Positions 20,376 through 30,356 of a stretch of 36,327 nt of DNA are shown here, piece by piece. A program made the position numbers and the translations under genes. Within the stretch, counting starts at the first letter, position 1; every line of letters begins with the position of its first letter. A model generated the notes under the pieces. The model did not search any database. It had not been told where the DNA came from and worked only from the letters and a program-made list of their open reading frames with translations. Source of the stretch: a virus; IMG/VR virus record IMGVR_UViG_3300029309_000122, positions 1 through 36,327 of that record; one strand, given 5' to 3'.

Positions 20376-21938
20376 CTACGAAAGTGCCAGTGCTAATGCG
20401 GTTGCTTCGTCTGTTGTTGCTGCACCAATATCGCTCGCTACTTCTGATGCACTCCTACCCTCAATCGATGTACCATTTACTCTTAAAAAATCATCGTCAG
20501 CGACACCCGACGTAAATGTTGCGACGTTACCACTGGATATGCCCGATGTTGGTAGTTGTGATGTCAGTGCTATAGTTCCAGCAGTTGCTGGCAGAACTAT
20601 TGATATGTTGCCCGAAAAATCTGCGTGTGCTGGCGCAGTCAGCTGTGCGTAGTGTGCATTAGAACTTTCGCAATAAAAACGTACATAAGATTGCACACCG
20701 CCATTCTTGATAGATATAGCACCTTGCGAAATATCTACACCAGTTGTTCCGTCAATTTGCACAACTCCAGTGCCGTTTGGTGTCAGCGCAATATTACGAT
20801 TGCTTGTTGATACAAGAGCATGCGTTACAACATCGAGATCACCACCAAGCTGCGGTGACGTATCACTAGCTATAGCAGTTAGCGATGCTTGGGTCGTTAT
20901 CTGCCAGGCTGATCCAGTATAGACTTTCAGTGCGTTGGCAGTTGTATCGAAAAACAAATCACCAGTAGAAATCGCATCCCCATCGTTATCGGTCGATGGC
21001 TCACTTGACTTTGCGCCATAATATGTATCATCAAAGTTATCCGCGCTAGTCGCTGCTGCTGCTGCACTCGCAGCTGCTGCCGTTGCCGATGACGCTGCTT
21101 CAGACGCTTTTGTCGTCGCCGTATCCTTGTGGCCGGATGCTGTCGATGCACTCGAGGCCGCTGCCGTTGCGCTGCTTGCCGCTGCCGTTGCACTACTGGC
21201 CGCCGCTGTTTGCGCTGTTGTGGCACTTGCCGCATCTACTAAGAGATCATACTTAGCGCTGTTCGCATTAGTTGTAAGAGGTTGTGAACCGGAACTGGTA
21301 TGCGCTGCGTTGACTATAAATATATTGTTTGTGCTCGTATCTTTGACAATATCACGCTGAACATAGGCAGTGCTTGCCGCCCAATTCCCCTGGAACTCAC
21401 CTATTTCTTGTGCGATGCTTAATTCACCGGTTGTATCAAAAGCTATTAATTTACTCGCTCGATCCGTTGCTGACGTTGTAAACTCGGTCGAGGTCATTGT
21501 ATTTGTACGCGATAGCTTGAGTGACCGGCCTAATTCTTCGTCATGCTGCTGCACCATACGGACAAGCTTGTCCATGTTGTTTTCCAGGGTTTCTGCCGGA
21601 AACGGATCGTTAGCCACTAGATCCATTGTCTGTGTGTTTGCTAGTTCTGATCGTATAACAACTGTTTCCCCGGAGGCTGGCCTAAAGTCACTTGTCGAGT
21701 GATGAGCGTCCGACGCATTGCCAGTGTTAAATTTAAATAAAATAGTGCCGCCGCTTGATACTCCAGCACCAGTTACAATGTAATGCGTGTTAAGTGTCTT
21801 TACTGTTTCAACACCGGTAGAGGATCTAATAATAACTGTAAGATCCGCGTCTGCAAAAATCTTGAAATCATATGCAAAAGAGTGAGTCGATCCGTTTCCC
21901 GAATAACTCTTCGAGATCGTCGTTGTACTGATTGTCAT
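20376..21938 (-). CDS. Tail fibre protein with T7-type N-terminal attachment domain
   Basis: This 520-residue protein has an N-terminal domain (about 1-145) like T7 gp17: S-G-N-G-S-T-H-S-F-A-Y-D-F-K-I then Y-I-V-T-G-A, and the D-P-F-P-A-E-T-L-E-N-N-M-D-K-L helix that docks to the tail. A long Ala/Ser/Thr coiled-coil (about 235-300, built from repeated A-A-A-S-S-A-T units) forms the shaft, followed by a G-D-L-F-F-D-T-T-A-N-A-L-K-V-Y segment and a C-terminal beta region. The smaller fibre-like proteins downstream may form the tip. Confidence 0.88.
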   Translation of the reverse strand: MTISTTTISKSYSGNGSTHSFAYDFKIFADADLTVIIRSSTGVETVKTLNTHYIVTGAGVSSGGTILFKFNTGNASDAHHSTSDFRPASGETVVIRSELANTQTMDLVANDPFPAETLENNMDKLVRMVQQHDEELGRSLKLSRTNTMTSTEFTTSATDRASKLIAFDTTGELSIAQEIGEFQGNWAASTAYVQRDIVKDTSTNNIFIVNAAHTSSGSQPLTTNANSAKYDLLVDAASATTAQTAAASSATAAASSATAAASSASTASGHKDTATTKASEAASSATAAAASAAAAATSADNFDDTYYGAKSSEPSTDNDGDAISTGDLFFDTTANALKVYTGSAWQITTQASLTAIASDTSPQLGGDLDVVTHALVSTSNRNIALTPNGTGVVQIDGTTGVDISQGAISIKNGGVQSYVRFYCESSNAHYAQLTAPAHADFSGNISIVLPATAGTIALTSQLPTSGISSGNVATFTSGVADDDFLRVNGTSIEGRSASEVASDIGAATTDEATALALALS

Positions 21939-21942
21939 GTAT

Positions 21943-24408
21943 TTACCTCGTTAGATTGTCAAATCTTGGGCCGCGTCGTGGCTCCGTTCTTCCTGGCCTC
22001 CACCAATAGGAATTTCCATATAACTTTTTCTGACGTTTTTCTAAGCGCCGCCGTTTTGCTTTTATCTTAGGATCTGTCATTGTTGATAGCTGATCCCAAA
22101 CTAATCGCTCCATAGCTAACCGGCCATACCATAGTGATGCACCAGGTATGTATCGCTTTGTAAAATTTACGGCCTCCGCTGCAAAGTTTGTATCTTCGCC
22201 CTGGGCCAGCTGCAACACGTTTCCGACAGTTAAATTATTAAGATCATTAGCAAAACCTACTACCGGCCCAGCAATCGCTGTCGCTAATCCCTGGCCAAAC
22301 CGATTGACGTTAGAGAATAGAAAGTCGCCATATAATCCAAACCCACCAGATGCCATAAGAGCATGGCCCCAAAACTTAGGATCGTCCATTGGTCGAGGAT
22401 CCCGGCCTTTTGCTAGTTCTTTCATTTGTATACCAAAGGCTGCCAACACAGTGCCGGCAATAATAAACTGTGCTAGGTATCCAGCTTTTTTATTGTTCTT
22501 TAACTCTGCAACACCACGAAAGATATGTGTGTTCATAATCGTTACACCGAAGTTTTTATACATAGCAAAAGATCGTAATATCTCACCGCCTATTTCGCCT
22601 GGCTGCGTATTGCCTAACAACACTCCCCGAGAACGCAGCGATCCAGTAGGAACAGCAAATTCAGTTTCCGTGTTAATCATTTCCAATATTCTTGTGCCTA
22701 GTCGCTCCGCCTCTCCAGCATCAATATCAGTACGCTCAATCAGTTTTTGTACGTCAAAGAATGTTGCTCCCTCATACTCAAGCAATTCTGTCTGTCGTAT
22801 AACTTCCCAATCTGCTGGACTAAATCCATACCGCTCTAATGCACCGCGTACACCCTTATCTAACTGTGCAAAAGGTTTATTGACGTTATCAGCCAGTGTA
22901 CCTAGAAACTGTTGACCAAAGGCCCATCGACCAGCTTGTGTCCAGGGCGATAATAAAGATCCGCGCATTACCAGGTCGCTTATACGTCGTGTTATCTCCG
23001 GCCCACTAATCTCGCCTATATAGCGCATTTGTGCCGAGGCAATCGTTGTCCAATGATCTGCAATCAATCCTAATCGCGTTGCCAGTTTACCTCTGTCCTT
23101 TGCTTTCATCGGACTCATAAACTTTATGACCTGGTTTAGAGTGTTTACTTGGGGCAAGCCATTGAATTTTCGTGCAAGCGATTGGCTATTAAGATCTGTA
23201 ATCGCTGTAAAAAATGTTGCTCCTAACTGTGCAGCTGTAAGAATATTCCGTAATCCAGCAAATCCGTTTGCAATAAATCCATTTATAGGGGCATTAAGAG
23301 TTCCCATGTGCGCCCGGTACAGTGTGTCCATTTTTGCTTTAGCTTTGTTTGCTCTTGCATCTCCGACACCAGTTTCCATGACGCGCTTATCTAACGCTGT
23401 TTTAATTGCATTTATTGTTGTCAATGGATTTGGGCCTAGCACTTCCATCATAGCAATATCGCGCGATAACGACGTAATATGCGTAATCATTGTATCGAAA
23501 GCATTGACGTTGCCAAACTCTTGTTGGTACTCAAGCCAGCTATCGCCGTTTTTAAACTTTAAAAATCTATGATCTTGTCGCCGATTAGCCATCGACCGGC
23601 CTTGCATTACACCGCCAGGCTGTACTTTATTTAACCCATTTTGTGTGATTGTTGCGTATACTTCTTTTAATACTTCTTTTAGTCTTACTTCAGAAAAAGC
23701 TAAACCAGTTTGCTCGTCAATCATTCCCTCAATATCCAGCTTTGCGATCGTAAAATCTACCCACTCATCACGCGGTTTCTTTCGGATCCGAACAGCATCA
23801 TGTACTTGTGGCATACCCCAATTACGTAATTTAGGTATTGCGCCACCAGCTGCATTGAACCTTTTACGCAGCATATCTGTTGTTTGTGTCCAGGCATCCG
23901 CCATTTCTCTAGCTGCCGTATCTCCGGTGTTTTCACCAAACAACTCACGCACCATGTTTTTTTGTTTTGCTTTTTGCTGCGTTTCTCCAAATATATTTCT
24001 TTTGAACGAGGCAAGTATTTCGTCCATTCTTTTAAAGGCTATGCTTTTTATTGCGTCTGCTCTGCTTTCTACAGACGAAAACTTTTGATCGCGTACATGA
24101 CCAAGAAGATTTACTGCTGCATCCGCTGGATCTTGGCGGCCAAATGGTGTTTTATGTGTGTCCAGGATCTGCTCGATCTCTTGCCATTTACGTGCTTGCA
24201 GTAGTTTTTTTCTGCGTGTTTCGTATTTCTGTCGCCGGATAGTTGCTAGAGTGTCGGCTGCGGCTCGAGCATCCGCTGGAGCATTTGCCATATTTCCGCG
24301 ATACTCCCCGGCAAGCTGGTCAAACATTGTATTGATTTCGTTTGCATCTTCTTCCCTAATCAATCCCTCTCGAACACCATCATTTATGCAGTTTTGAAAC
24401 GTACTCAT
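21943..24408 (-). CDS. Internal virion / DNA-ejection protein with hydrophobic C-terminal part (821 residues)
   Basis: ATG chosen at 24408, overlapping the upstream stop as ATGA. The first half is helical and charged. Residues around 640-720 contain membrane-like stretches (Y-L-A-Q-F-I-I-A-G-T-V-L-A-A-F-G, then G-P-V-V-G-F). The C-terminus shows Y-I-P-G-A-S-L-W-Y-G-R-L-A-M-E-R-L-V-W-D-Q-L and ends with Y-W-W-R-P-G, a pattern I know from the C-termini of large ejected proteins of podoviruses. It probably enters the host envelope with the DNA and helps form the trans-envelope channel. Confidence 0.75.
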   Translation of the reverse strand: MSTFQNCINDGVREGLIREEDANEINTMFDQLAGEYRGNMANAPADARAAADTLATIRRQKYETRRKKLLQARKWQEIEQILDTHKTPFGRQDPADAAVNLLGHVRDQKFSSVESRADAIKSIAFKRMDEILASFKRNIFGETQQKAKQKNMVRELFGENTGDTAAREMADAWTQTTDMLRKRFNAAGGAIPKLRNWGMPQVHDAVRIRKKPRDEWVDFTIAKLDIEGMIDEQTGLAFSEVRLKEVLKEVYATITQNGLNKVQPGGVMQGRSMANRRQDHRFLKFKNGDSWLEYQQEFGNVNAFDTMITHITSLSRDIAMMEVLGPNPLTTINAIKTALDKRVMETGVGDARANKAKAKMDTLYRAHMGTLNAPINGFIANGFAGLRNILTAAQLGATFFTAITDLNSQSLARKFNGLPQVNTLNQVIKFMSPMKAKDRGKLATRLGLIADHWTTIASAQMRYIGEISGPEITRRISDLVMRGSLLSPWTQAGRWAFGQQFLGTLADNVNKPFAQLDKGVRGALERYGFSPADWEVIRQTELLEYEGATFFDVQKLIERTDIDAGEAERLGTRILEMINTETEFAVPTGSLRSRGVLLGNTQPGEIGGEILRSFAMYKNFGVTIMNTHIFRGVAELKNNKKAGYLAQFIIAGTVLAAFGIQMKELAKGRDPRPMDDPKFWGHALMASGGFGLYGDFLFSNVNRFGQGLATAIAGPVVGFANDLNNLTVGNVLQLAQGEDTNFAAEAVNFTKRYIPGASLWYGRLAMERLVWDQLSTMTDPKIKAKRRRLEKRQKKLYGNSYWWRPGRTEPRRGPRFDNLTR

Positions 24409-27400
24409 TTTACGCAATACCCCATCCGCTCGATCATCTTTTCTTCATAATCGATTTCATCTTTTATCTGTCGCATTGTTTGATTGACAACTGTGATATT
24501 GCCGGCAGCATCCGTCACAGAGTCGACCGGAACTTCATAATCTAGCTGCTGGTCTGTAACTTCTTCGCTATCTCTAAGACTTGCTGTTTGGCTCTCGGTG
24601 AGTTCGCTCTCTGGATCCCTCGTTCCTCCGCCGCGTCGTAGTCGAATATCAGTGCCTTTGATGACTTCTCTTGTGTCTTCGATGAGGACTTTGCCGTCGT
24701 CGATTTGGCCGTTGTTGTCGATTCTTGTGTAGCCATCAGCTTTCCCTTGTTGTTTTAGCGTGTCGTATGTTTTACTAGGATTATCACCAACTTTGCGAAC
24801 ATAGTCTGGATTGATAAGTCGCCCGGTTTTAACAAACCGCATAAACATTCTACTACGTGCATTATTATAAGTAACAGACATATCAACTAAATCAACAGAA
24901 TATCCCTTTTCTTTGAGCTTTTTTATAAGCTCTTCTATTGATCCAGGACTGCCGCCGACTTTTGGTATTACGACATTATCACCAAACTCTAACGCAAGAT
25001 TAAGCACTCGCTCTGCAATATCGCTGCTTTCTTCATGTACTGCGTTTGCTCCTATACCGCCCTCATACTCCGGTAATAATTTTTTTGCCTCGTCACTATC
25101 AATAATAGCTGCGTTCATCTTACGTGCTATGGGATTTGCTAGCGTTGATTTGCCGGCAGCTGGTGGCCCTAATACAATAGCAGCACGTTTATTTTGATTT
25201 ATATACTGACCTTGTGGAAGATCTAAACCATCGTCTTTCCAAGCCATATTTCTTGCGCCACGATACAAAGCAGCTATTGCATCAGCATAACCTTGTATTT
25301 GTTCTCCAACGTCAACACCCATTTTTTTAAGAGATGTTGTATTAAATACCCTTGATGTTTCCCAAGACTCTGTTCCATAGGTCGGATTTACTTTAGGATC
25401 GCTGGTTTCTGGAATACGGCTTGCCTCTTCCATCGCTTTTGTTACAGCTGGATGCGCGTCTATTGTAGCCTCGTCTGCGCCCTCTTCTAATATCCGACCA
25501 AGATCATTTCGTAATTCATCGTCAGATTGGAAAGCCTCGCGCGGTGTTTTAGGCGGTGGCTCCTGGAACATATCCGCTGCAAGCTGATCCATTTGCTGAT
25601 TGGATCCTGGGCCGGCTGCAACGTCAAATGTTTCTAGGTTTTGCTCAACTGCGCTTGCTGGTACTTCGCCGTTCTGCGGCGGAGCATCGATAGCGCGTCC
25701 TGGATTGCTAGGGATTTCCCCAAAGAAATCGCCTCGACCAACTGCTCCTCGGACAGACTCGACAAAGCTGTCTGTAGCCGCTGCATATTTTCCATCTCTT
25801 TTGGCGGCTCTGGCGGCAGCTGTGAGGTCGTCGCTGAGTTGTCCTCTTCTGTTTGCGAGCGTTTGGATGAGGTCGATTGCCTCTGCATCTTTCTGGATTT
25901 TTTGCTCATTCGCGCTCCTTACCAGCTTATTGCCAGCTGACTCAAACTTTGTTTGGTTACGTACTATAGTATTAAATGCGCTTTTATCACGCTGCAATAT
26001 TTTTATTGCGTTATCAAGAACCTTTGCTCTTTCAAAATATAAGCTTTCTTCTTCTATCTTGTCGCCAAACAAACTCTCCTGGTTGACCTTTTCTGTACCG
26101 CTATCCATAACTTGCCTGGTAACAGCCTCTGTCTGAACATCGTTTTCCGGCTTTACTTTGGCAATAACATTCATTGCAGCGCGCTGCATTGTGGCATCAT
26201 CCGGGATCATTCGGCCCACTACGCTAGCTTGTTGTGGTGAAACAAGACCATTCTTGAATAATCCAAAAGCCTCGTCGTCCTCGATGTTGACTATGTTACG
26301 TGCCATGCGTACCAGGGCAGATCGCGGCGGCAACTCACCAAACAGTTTTTTATCGCCACGTAAAACCTTTACAGCATCAAGTACAGTACCGGTTCCCTCG
26401 GCAATATTTTTCATAGCAGCAACGACCATTGCTTGCTCTCTCGATATGCCGTCTTTTTCACGCAAGACAGATCCAAGAAGAAATACATCCTGGCTAGGAT
26501 CCTGGCTTTTTATGCGTTTTGCTAATCCTAATCGCTGGTGTCCATCTGCTATAAAGAACTTACCATCAGCTTGCTCGTATACGACCACAGTGCCAGCTTT
26601 AACCGGATCCCACTTTTTAACGTCTTTTAACCTTTCTGTTACACCAAACTCATCGCCGCCCTCTTTAAACTGAAACGCTTTTGCATCCACGTTAAGTTCA
26701 TCTACCTCAAACCTGGATACAACATCATTTATTGTTGCTCTCGGCTTTACTTTGGGTTGTGCCTCTAACTGTGTTTCTAAATCTTTTTTTTGTTCGTTAA
26801 GAACTGTTAGTATTTGTTTTGCATCATCTAAGTTTTTCTTAGACTCAAGCGCGTCCATTTTTTCGTAAGCAGCAGCAAAATCATCGTTGGTAAGCTCTCT
26901 AGTTTTTTTTAACTTATCTAACTCTAATAAGATCGCCTCTTCTTCTTCTTTAAATTGTTGTTGAAATAGATCTCTTGCCTCTTCTATTTGTGTAATTTCT
27001 TTGTTTAATTCGTCTAAATTTGCTGCACCCTGGCCAGGATTTGCTTGTTTTTGTATCTCAGCTTTTGTTACACCGCTTGCCGGCTGGTCATCTATACCAG
27101 GTAACACACCCTCATTTACGGCTTCGTCAACAACATCCATCCTATTCAAATGCTCATCAACATCATTGATAGGCTTGTTTGCAAACGTATTTTCGATCTC
27201 ATCGACCATATCTGCCGCTGTATCGGCCGTTTGACTAACTCTTTGACCGACAGACTGATGAGCGCTTTTTATAGCCTCATAGCCTTTTTTTGCCTGGCTA
27301 GCTGTTAGCTTTACTGTGTCACCACCAACCTTAAAAACTAAAGGAAATGCAGCAGATAACGCTGCCGCAGAACTTACGTTAATAACAAAGTCCTCCCAGG

Positions 27401-28058
27401 TATAAGGCAAATCAAGTGTCTTATACCAATCCGCTACCTCGGTTTGTATTAAGGCTTCACTTGTACCGCCTATCACTGCCTCACGAAACATCAAACCTAA
27501 CAGCGTTTTAATACCAGGCATGATTGCGCCGGTTCCTATTGTCGATTGTATTATTGGATCATCAAAGGATCCATACGCTGCACCAGCAAATTGCCCTAGA
27601 TATTTTTTCCAATCAGTAGATCGCGCTGCGATTTCGTTATTTTCTTCTGCCCTATCTTGCGCCATCTTAATAGCGCGATCCATAATAAAATCGTGACTTA
27701 ACTGCTCAAACTCTACACCTAAAGTTTCTGTATTATTTTTTGCAAAATCTAATATTTTTTTTACATCATGCTGATATTTAAATGTGTTTGTGCCGCGTGT
27801 TGCACCACCACTAAATATGCCTTTGTTTAGATGCCTAGCTGGATTAAAAAACTCTTCGCCAGTCTTGTTCTGTATTTCATCTAAAAACGGCTGCCAGGCA
27901 TCTTGCAGCATAACTGCTCGAGAGTTGCTATTACCGGTCGCTCTTTGACTAATATCAGCCGCCTTGAAATTTTCGGACAACGACGATTGCGGAGTTGTTA
28001 CACCAGTCAACGAGTCAAGATACGATCGACTTCTATATTTCTGAAATATCGCGCTCAT
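24405..28058 (-). CDS. Polyvalent internal virion protein with ParB-like and zeta-toxin-like domains (1217 residues)
   Basis: Large ejection-type protein. Residues 1-430 are helical, with an Ala/Leu-rich stretch near 220 and coiled-coil runs (E-E-E-A-I-L-L-E-L-D-K-L). A ParB/Srx-like domain lies at about 439-560: F-F-I-A-D-G-H-Q-R-L-G-L-A near 504 is its signature. A disordered linker follows. Near 960-1110 is a P-loop kinase domain of zeta-toxin type: G-P-P-A-A-G-K-S-T-L, then I-I-D-S-D-E-A-K-K-L-L-P-E-Y and R-S-R-M-F-M-R-F-V-K-T-G-R. It lies between other virion genes and is coupled by ATGA overlaps at both ends, so both domains are probably delivered into the host at ejection. Confidence 0.82.
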   Translation of the reverse strand: MSAIFQKYRSRSYLDSLTGVTTPQSSLSENFKAADISQRATGNSNSRAVMLQDAWQPFLDEIQNKTGEEFFNPARHLNKGIFSGGATRGTNTFKYQHDVKKILDFAKNNTETLGVEFEQLSHDFIMDRAIKMAQDRAEENNEIAARSTDWKKYLGQFAGAAYGSFDDPIIQSTIGTGAIMPGIKTLLGLMFREAVIGGTSEALIQTEVADWYKTLDLPYTWEDFVINVSSAAALSAAFPLVFKVGGDTVKLTASQAKKGYEAIKSAHQSVGQRVSQTADTAADMVDEIENTFANKPINDVDEHLNRMDVVDEAVNEGVLPGIDDQPASGVTKAEIQKQANPGQGAANLDELNKEITQIEEARDLFQQQFKEEEEAILLELDKLKKTRELTNDDFAAAYEKMDALESKKNLDDAKQILTVLNEQKKDLETQLEAQPKVKPRATINDVVSRFEVDELNVDAKAFQFKEGGDEFGVTERLKDVKKWDPVKAGTVVVYEQADGKFFIADGHQRLGLAKRIKSQDPSQDVFLLGSVLREKDGISREQAMVVAAMKNIAEGTGTVLDAVKVLRGDKKLFGELPPRSALVRMARNIVNIEDDEAFGLFKNGLVSPQQASVVGRMIPDDATMQRAAMNVIAKVKPENDVQTEAVTRQVMDSGTEKVNQESLFGDKIEEESLYFERAKVLDNAIKILQRDKSAFNTIVRNQTKFESAGNKLVRSANEQKIQKDAEAIDLIQTLANRRGQLSDDLTAAARAAKRDGKYAAATDSFVESVRGAVGRGDFFGEIPSNPGRAIDAPPQNGEVPASAVEQNLETFDVAAGPGSNQQMDQLAADMFQEPPPKTPREAFQSDDELRNDLGRILEEGADEATIDAHPAVTKAMEEASRIPETSDPKVNPTYGTESWETSRVFNTTSLKKMGVDVGEQIQGYADAIAALYRGARNMAWKDDGLDLPQGQYINQNKRAAIVLGPPAAGKSTLANPIARKMNAAIIDSDEAKKLLPEYEGGIGANAVHEESSDIAERVLNLALEFGDNVVIPKVGGSPGSIEELIKKLKEKGYSVDLVDMSVTYNNARSRMFMRFVKTGRLINPDYVRKVGDNPSKTYDTLKQQGKADGYTRIDNNGQIDDGKVLIEDTREVIKGTDIRLRRGGGTRDPESELTESQTASLRDSEEVTDQQLDYEVPVDSVTDAAGNITVVNQTMRQIKDEIDYEEKMIERMGYCVK

Positions 28059-30349
28059 TCTTTTATTCTGCCGGTAAAGAAACCACGCTTGACCTCTTCT
28101 GTAAAAGCGTTTGGAAACTCTAGTTGCATCTTATAAAGATTAATTATAAATGGGTCGCCGCTTGGGTATCGCACGATACCATTCCTAGACTCATCCATAA
28201 TGTAGTATTCATCAGCATTAAAATATTTAAGAACATAGTCATCGTTTCTGTTTCGTATATCGAATATAAGCTCTTCAGATAATTTAAAGTCTGGATTGTC
28301 CGGGTTTTCACCGGCAATCATATTCATCGCGTTGACAATATCTGTGCTTAGATTATCCAAGAAATTTTCAACCTCGTCAGGTGTCATCTCTGGCGGCAAC
28401 AATGTCTTTTGCCCTCGTACTTCTCTTATGCCCCCTCGATCACCCTCTGCGCCTACTACTGTATTCAACGACTCTAGAAATAAATCTTCATCATATTCCA
28501 TAATACCACGGCCCTTGTAATGGGCCTTTGCCAGTGTAAACATTGCGGCCAAATCATTCGGATCCATTCGCCCAAAAATATTCTGTCCGTCATCATCAGT
28601 TATAAAAGCAGTGAAAACCTCTTCTGGAGATGTCATACCATCGGTTGATGGCAACTTTAATCCAGCGTCAAACTCTTCCATACCTTTCATAATTGCAAGG
28701 GCCGCGTCATTTTTTCCGGCATTTACTAATGATCCCAGGGCCGCCATGTCATGTCCGTCTTTCTCGCCCATTTGTGTGAATACGGCAGCGGCTGCACCGC
28801 CCCAGGCTTTTTGAAAATTTGCTACAAAAGCAAGCTTTGTGTTTGGATTAAGATCTTTTTTCTTGATAATTCTCTTAAAACTATCAACTTCGTTTTTTGT
28901 TAAATACTGTGGCTCCGATAAATTGTAATGCTCCTCAACAGTAACTGCATTGACATTCCTTAATGCAACTAAGTTTGGGTCAAAATTACCCTCCTCATCG
29001 AATAGATTTTCGACCGGCTCTTCAATAACTCCGTTTTCTCGCCCCCACTGCAATGCGTCGTTTTTAAGTGCCGTAATCATTTTATTACGTCTACTTTTAA
29101 GAAATTTATTTGCAGCTTGTTCCGCTTCAGTATCAAGGCCAGCACCACCAAACGTCGGTGTACCCTCTTCCATATCTTGAATAACTCGATTTAAATCATC
29201 AATATCCGCTGTTCTTACTGTTGCCGCAACTGTGCTAACAAGCTGTAGCTCGTTTCTTTTATTCTTAAATGACTCAGAAACACTTGGATCTTTTGCAATA
29301 ACATCGTCCATACTTCTTAAAAGATTACTTACGGCCTGGCTATCCACTTGGCCTTGCATTTCCATTTGAGATAGCAAATCATCTGTTTGTGATGTAAGCA
29401 GTGTTTTTAAACTTGTTTGCTGTGACTTCTTAGCTTTTTCCTCAAACCCTGGGCCGTATATCGCCGCAATATCTGTTGCTGACGTTTTAATAACACTTGC
29501 TAAATCATCGTCGTCTAGCTGCGTAAGTCTTTTGTAAAGCTCCTCACCACCCTCTAACCCACGCGCGGCCAGGGAGTCGCCCTCGCCGGTCATAGGATTA
29601 GTATCGAGCAACTCTCCTTTTCTGCCGTCACGAATAGCGTTACGTATAGCCGTGAGTGTTGTAATTTCGGATCCGCGCTGGTCTGCAATGAACTTAGTTA
29701 GTGCATTACGTGTCGCGCCTAACTCCATTGCTTTTATTGTTTCGTTTACTTTCGTTGTGCTTGCGCCAGTTTGTGAAACATACCCATTCGTAAATATTTT
29801 AATATCACTTGTTATCCTGGCACGATCATAAGCATCAAGCGTATAGTCACTTAACTGCCTCTCGCCCTGGACAAGTTTTGTGCTAAAGTTATTGCCGCTT
29901 GCTATTTGTATCTGTCGATCGACCTGGTTGCGTAGCTGAAACCTATGCTTTAGTTCTAGCTGGCTAAATCGTGTATTAAAATAGTTTTGGCTATAATTAT
30001 CTTTGCCGACTTTCTTGCGTATCTCTTCTTTTACAGCATTAGATCCGGACATCCATCGTGGATTATCTCCGTCAAGTATATTGTTGTAATCGCGTGTTTT
30101 TTCTAAATCGTTTCGTAACTTAAATAACGCCTCTTCCGCTGCAATATCAGCCTCGGCAAGCAAATTGTTTCGTACTGTTTTATAGCGCTCTTTTGCGTAT
30201 TCTCCTACCTCATCAGCAAACGCACTGAAAGGACTAGCTTTTGCTAACTCTGTTTGCGCTGCAAGCTGTACGTTTTTACGCGCAGTTATTGATCGTCCAG
30301 GAGCCTCGCTAGTTGCCCTGGATTGCGCGGTGTATAATGGTATTCGCAT
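28055..30349 (-). CDS. Internal virion protein B-like ejection protein (764 residues)
   Basis: MRIPLYTAQSRATSEAPGRS start with AGGTGA upstream. The whole protein is helical and charged with repeated A-E-x-A-L-F-K-L-R-type segments, and no enzymatic motif is visible. N-terminal R-I-P-L-Y and P-F-S-A-F-A-D-E-V are typical of the second internal core protein of T7-like phages with this tail module. Its size and position (after core A, before the giant core protein) match T7 gp15. It probably builds the internal core and the ejection tube. Confidence 0.75.
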   Translation of the reverse strand: MRIPLYTAQSRATSEAPGRSITARKNVQLAAQTELAKASPFSAFADEVGEYAKERYKTVRNNLLAEADIAAEEALFKLRNDLEKTRDYNNILDGDNPRWMSGSNAVKEEIRKKVGKDNYSQNYFNTRFSQLELKHRFQLRNQVDRQIQIASGNNFSTKLVQGERQLSDYTLDAYDRARITSDIKIFTNGYVSQTGASTTKVNETIKAMELGATRNALTKFIADQRGSEITTLTAIRNAIRDGRKGELLDTNPMTGEGDSLAARGLEGGEELYKRLTQLDDDDLASVIKTSATDIAAIYGPGFEEKAKKSQQTSLKTLLTSQTDDLLSQMEMQGQVDSQAVSNLLRSMDDVIAKDPSVSESFKNKRNELQLVSTVAATVRTADIDDLNRVIQDMEEGTPTFGGAGLDTEAEQAANKFLKSRRNKMITALKNDALQWGRENGVIEEPVENLFDEEGNFDPNLVALRNVNAVTVEEHYNLSEPQYLTKNEVDSFKRIIKKKDLNPNTKLAFVANFQKAWGGAAAAVFTQMGEKDGHDMAALGSLVNAGKNDAALAIMKGMEEFDAGLKLPSTDGMTSPEEVFTAFITDDDGQNIFGRMDPNDLAAMFTLAKAHYKGRGIMEYDEDLFLESLNTVVGAEGDRGGIREVRGQKTLLPPEMTPDEVENFLDNLSTDIVNAMNMIAGENPDNPDFKLSEELIFDIRNRNDDYVLKYFNADEYYIMDESRNGIVRYPSGDPFIINLYKMQLEFPNAFTEEVKRGFFTGRIKE

Positions 30350-30356
30350 TTATCAC

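Noticed and set aside
21040-21230. CRISPR-like or satellite tandem repeat
   Set aside because: The repeats are in-frame Ala/Ser/Thr codons of the tail-fibre coiled-coil shaft, without uniform spacers.
17899-21938. Diversity-generating retroelement target, as in BPP-1
   Set aside because: The head module resembles BPP-1, but no reverse transcriptase or template/variable repeat pair was found in the window.
22148-22915. Long plus-strand ORF (255 residues)
   Set aside because: Shadow of the ejection-protein gene on the opposite strand, no ribosome site and no protein-like pattern. The same holds for the plus frames at 25600-26136 and 26158-26673.
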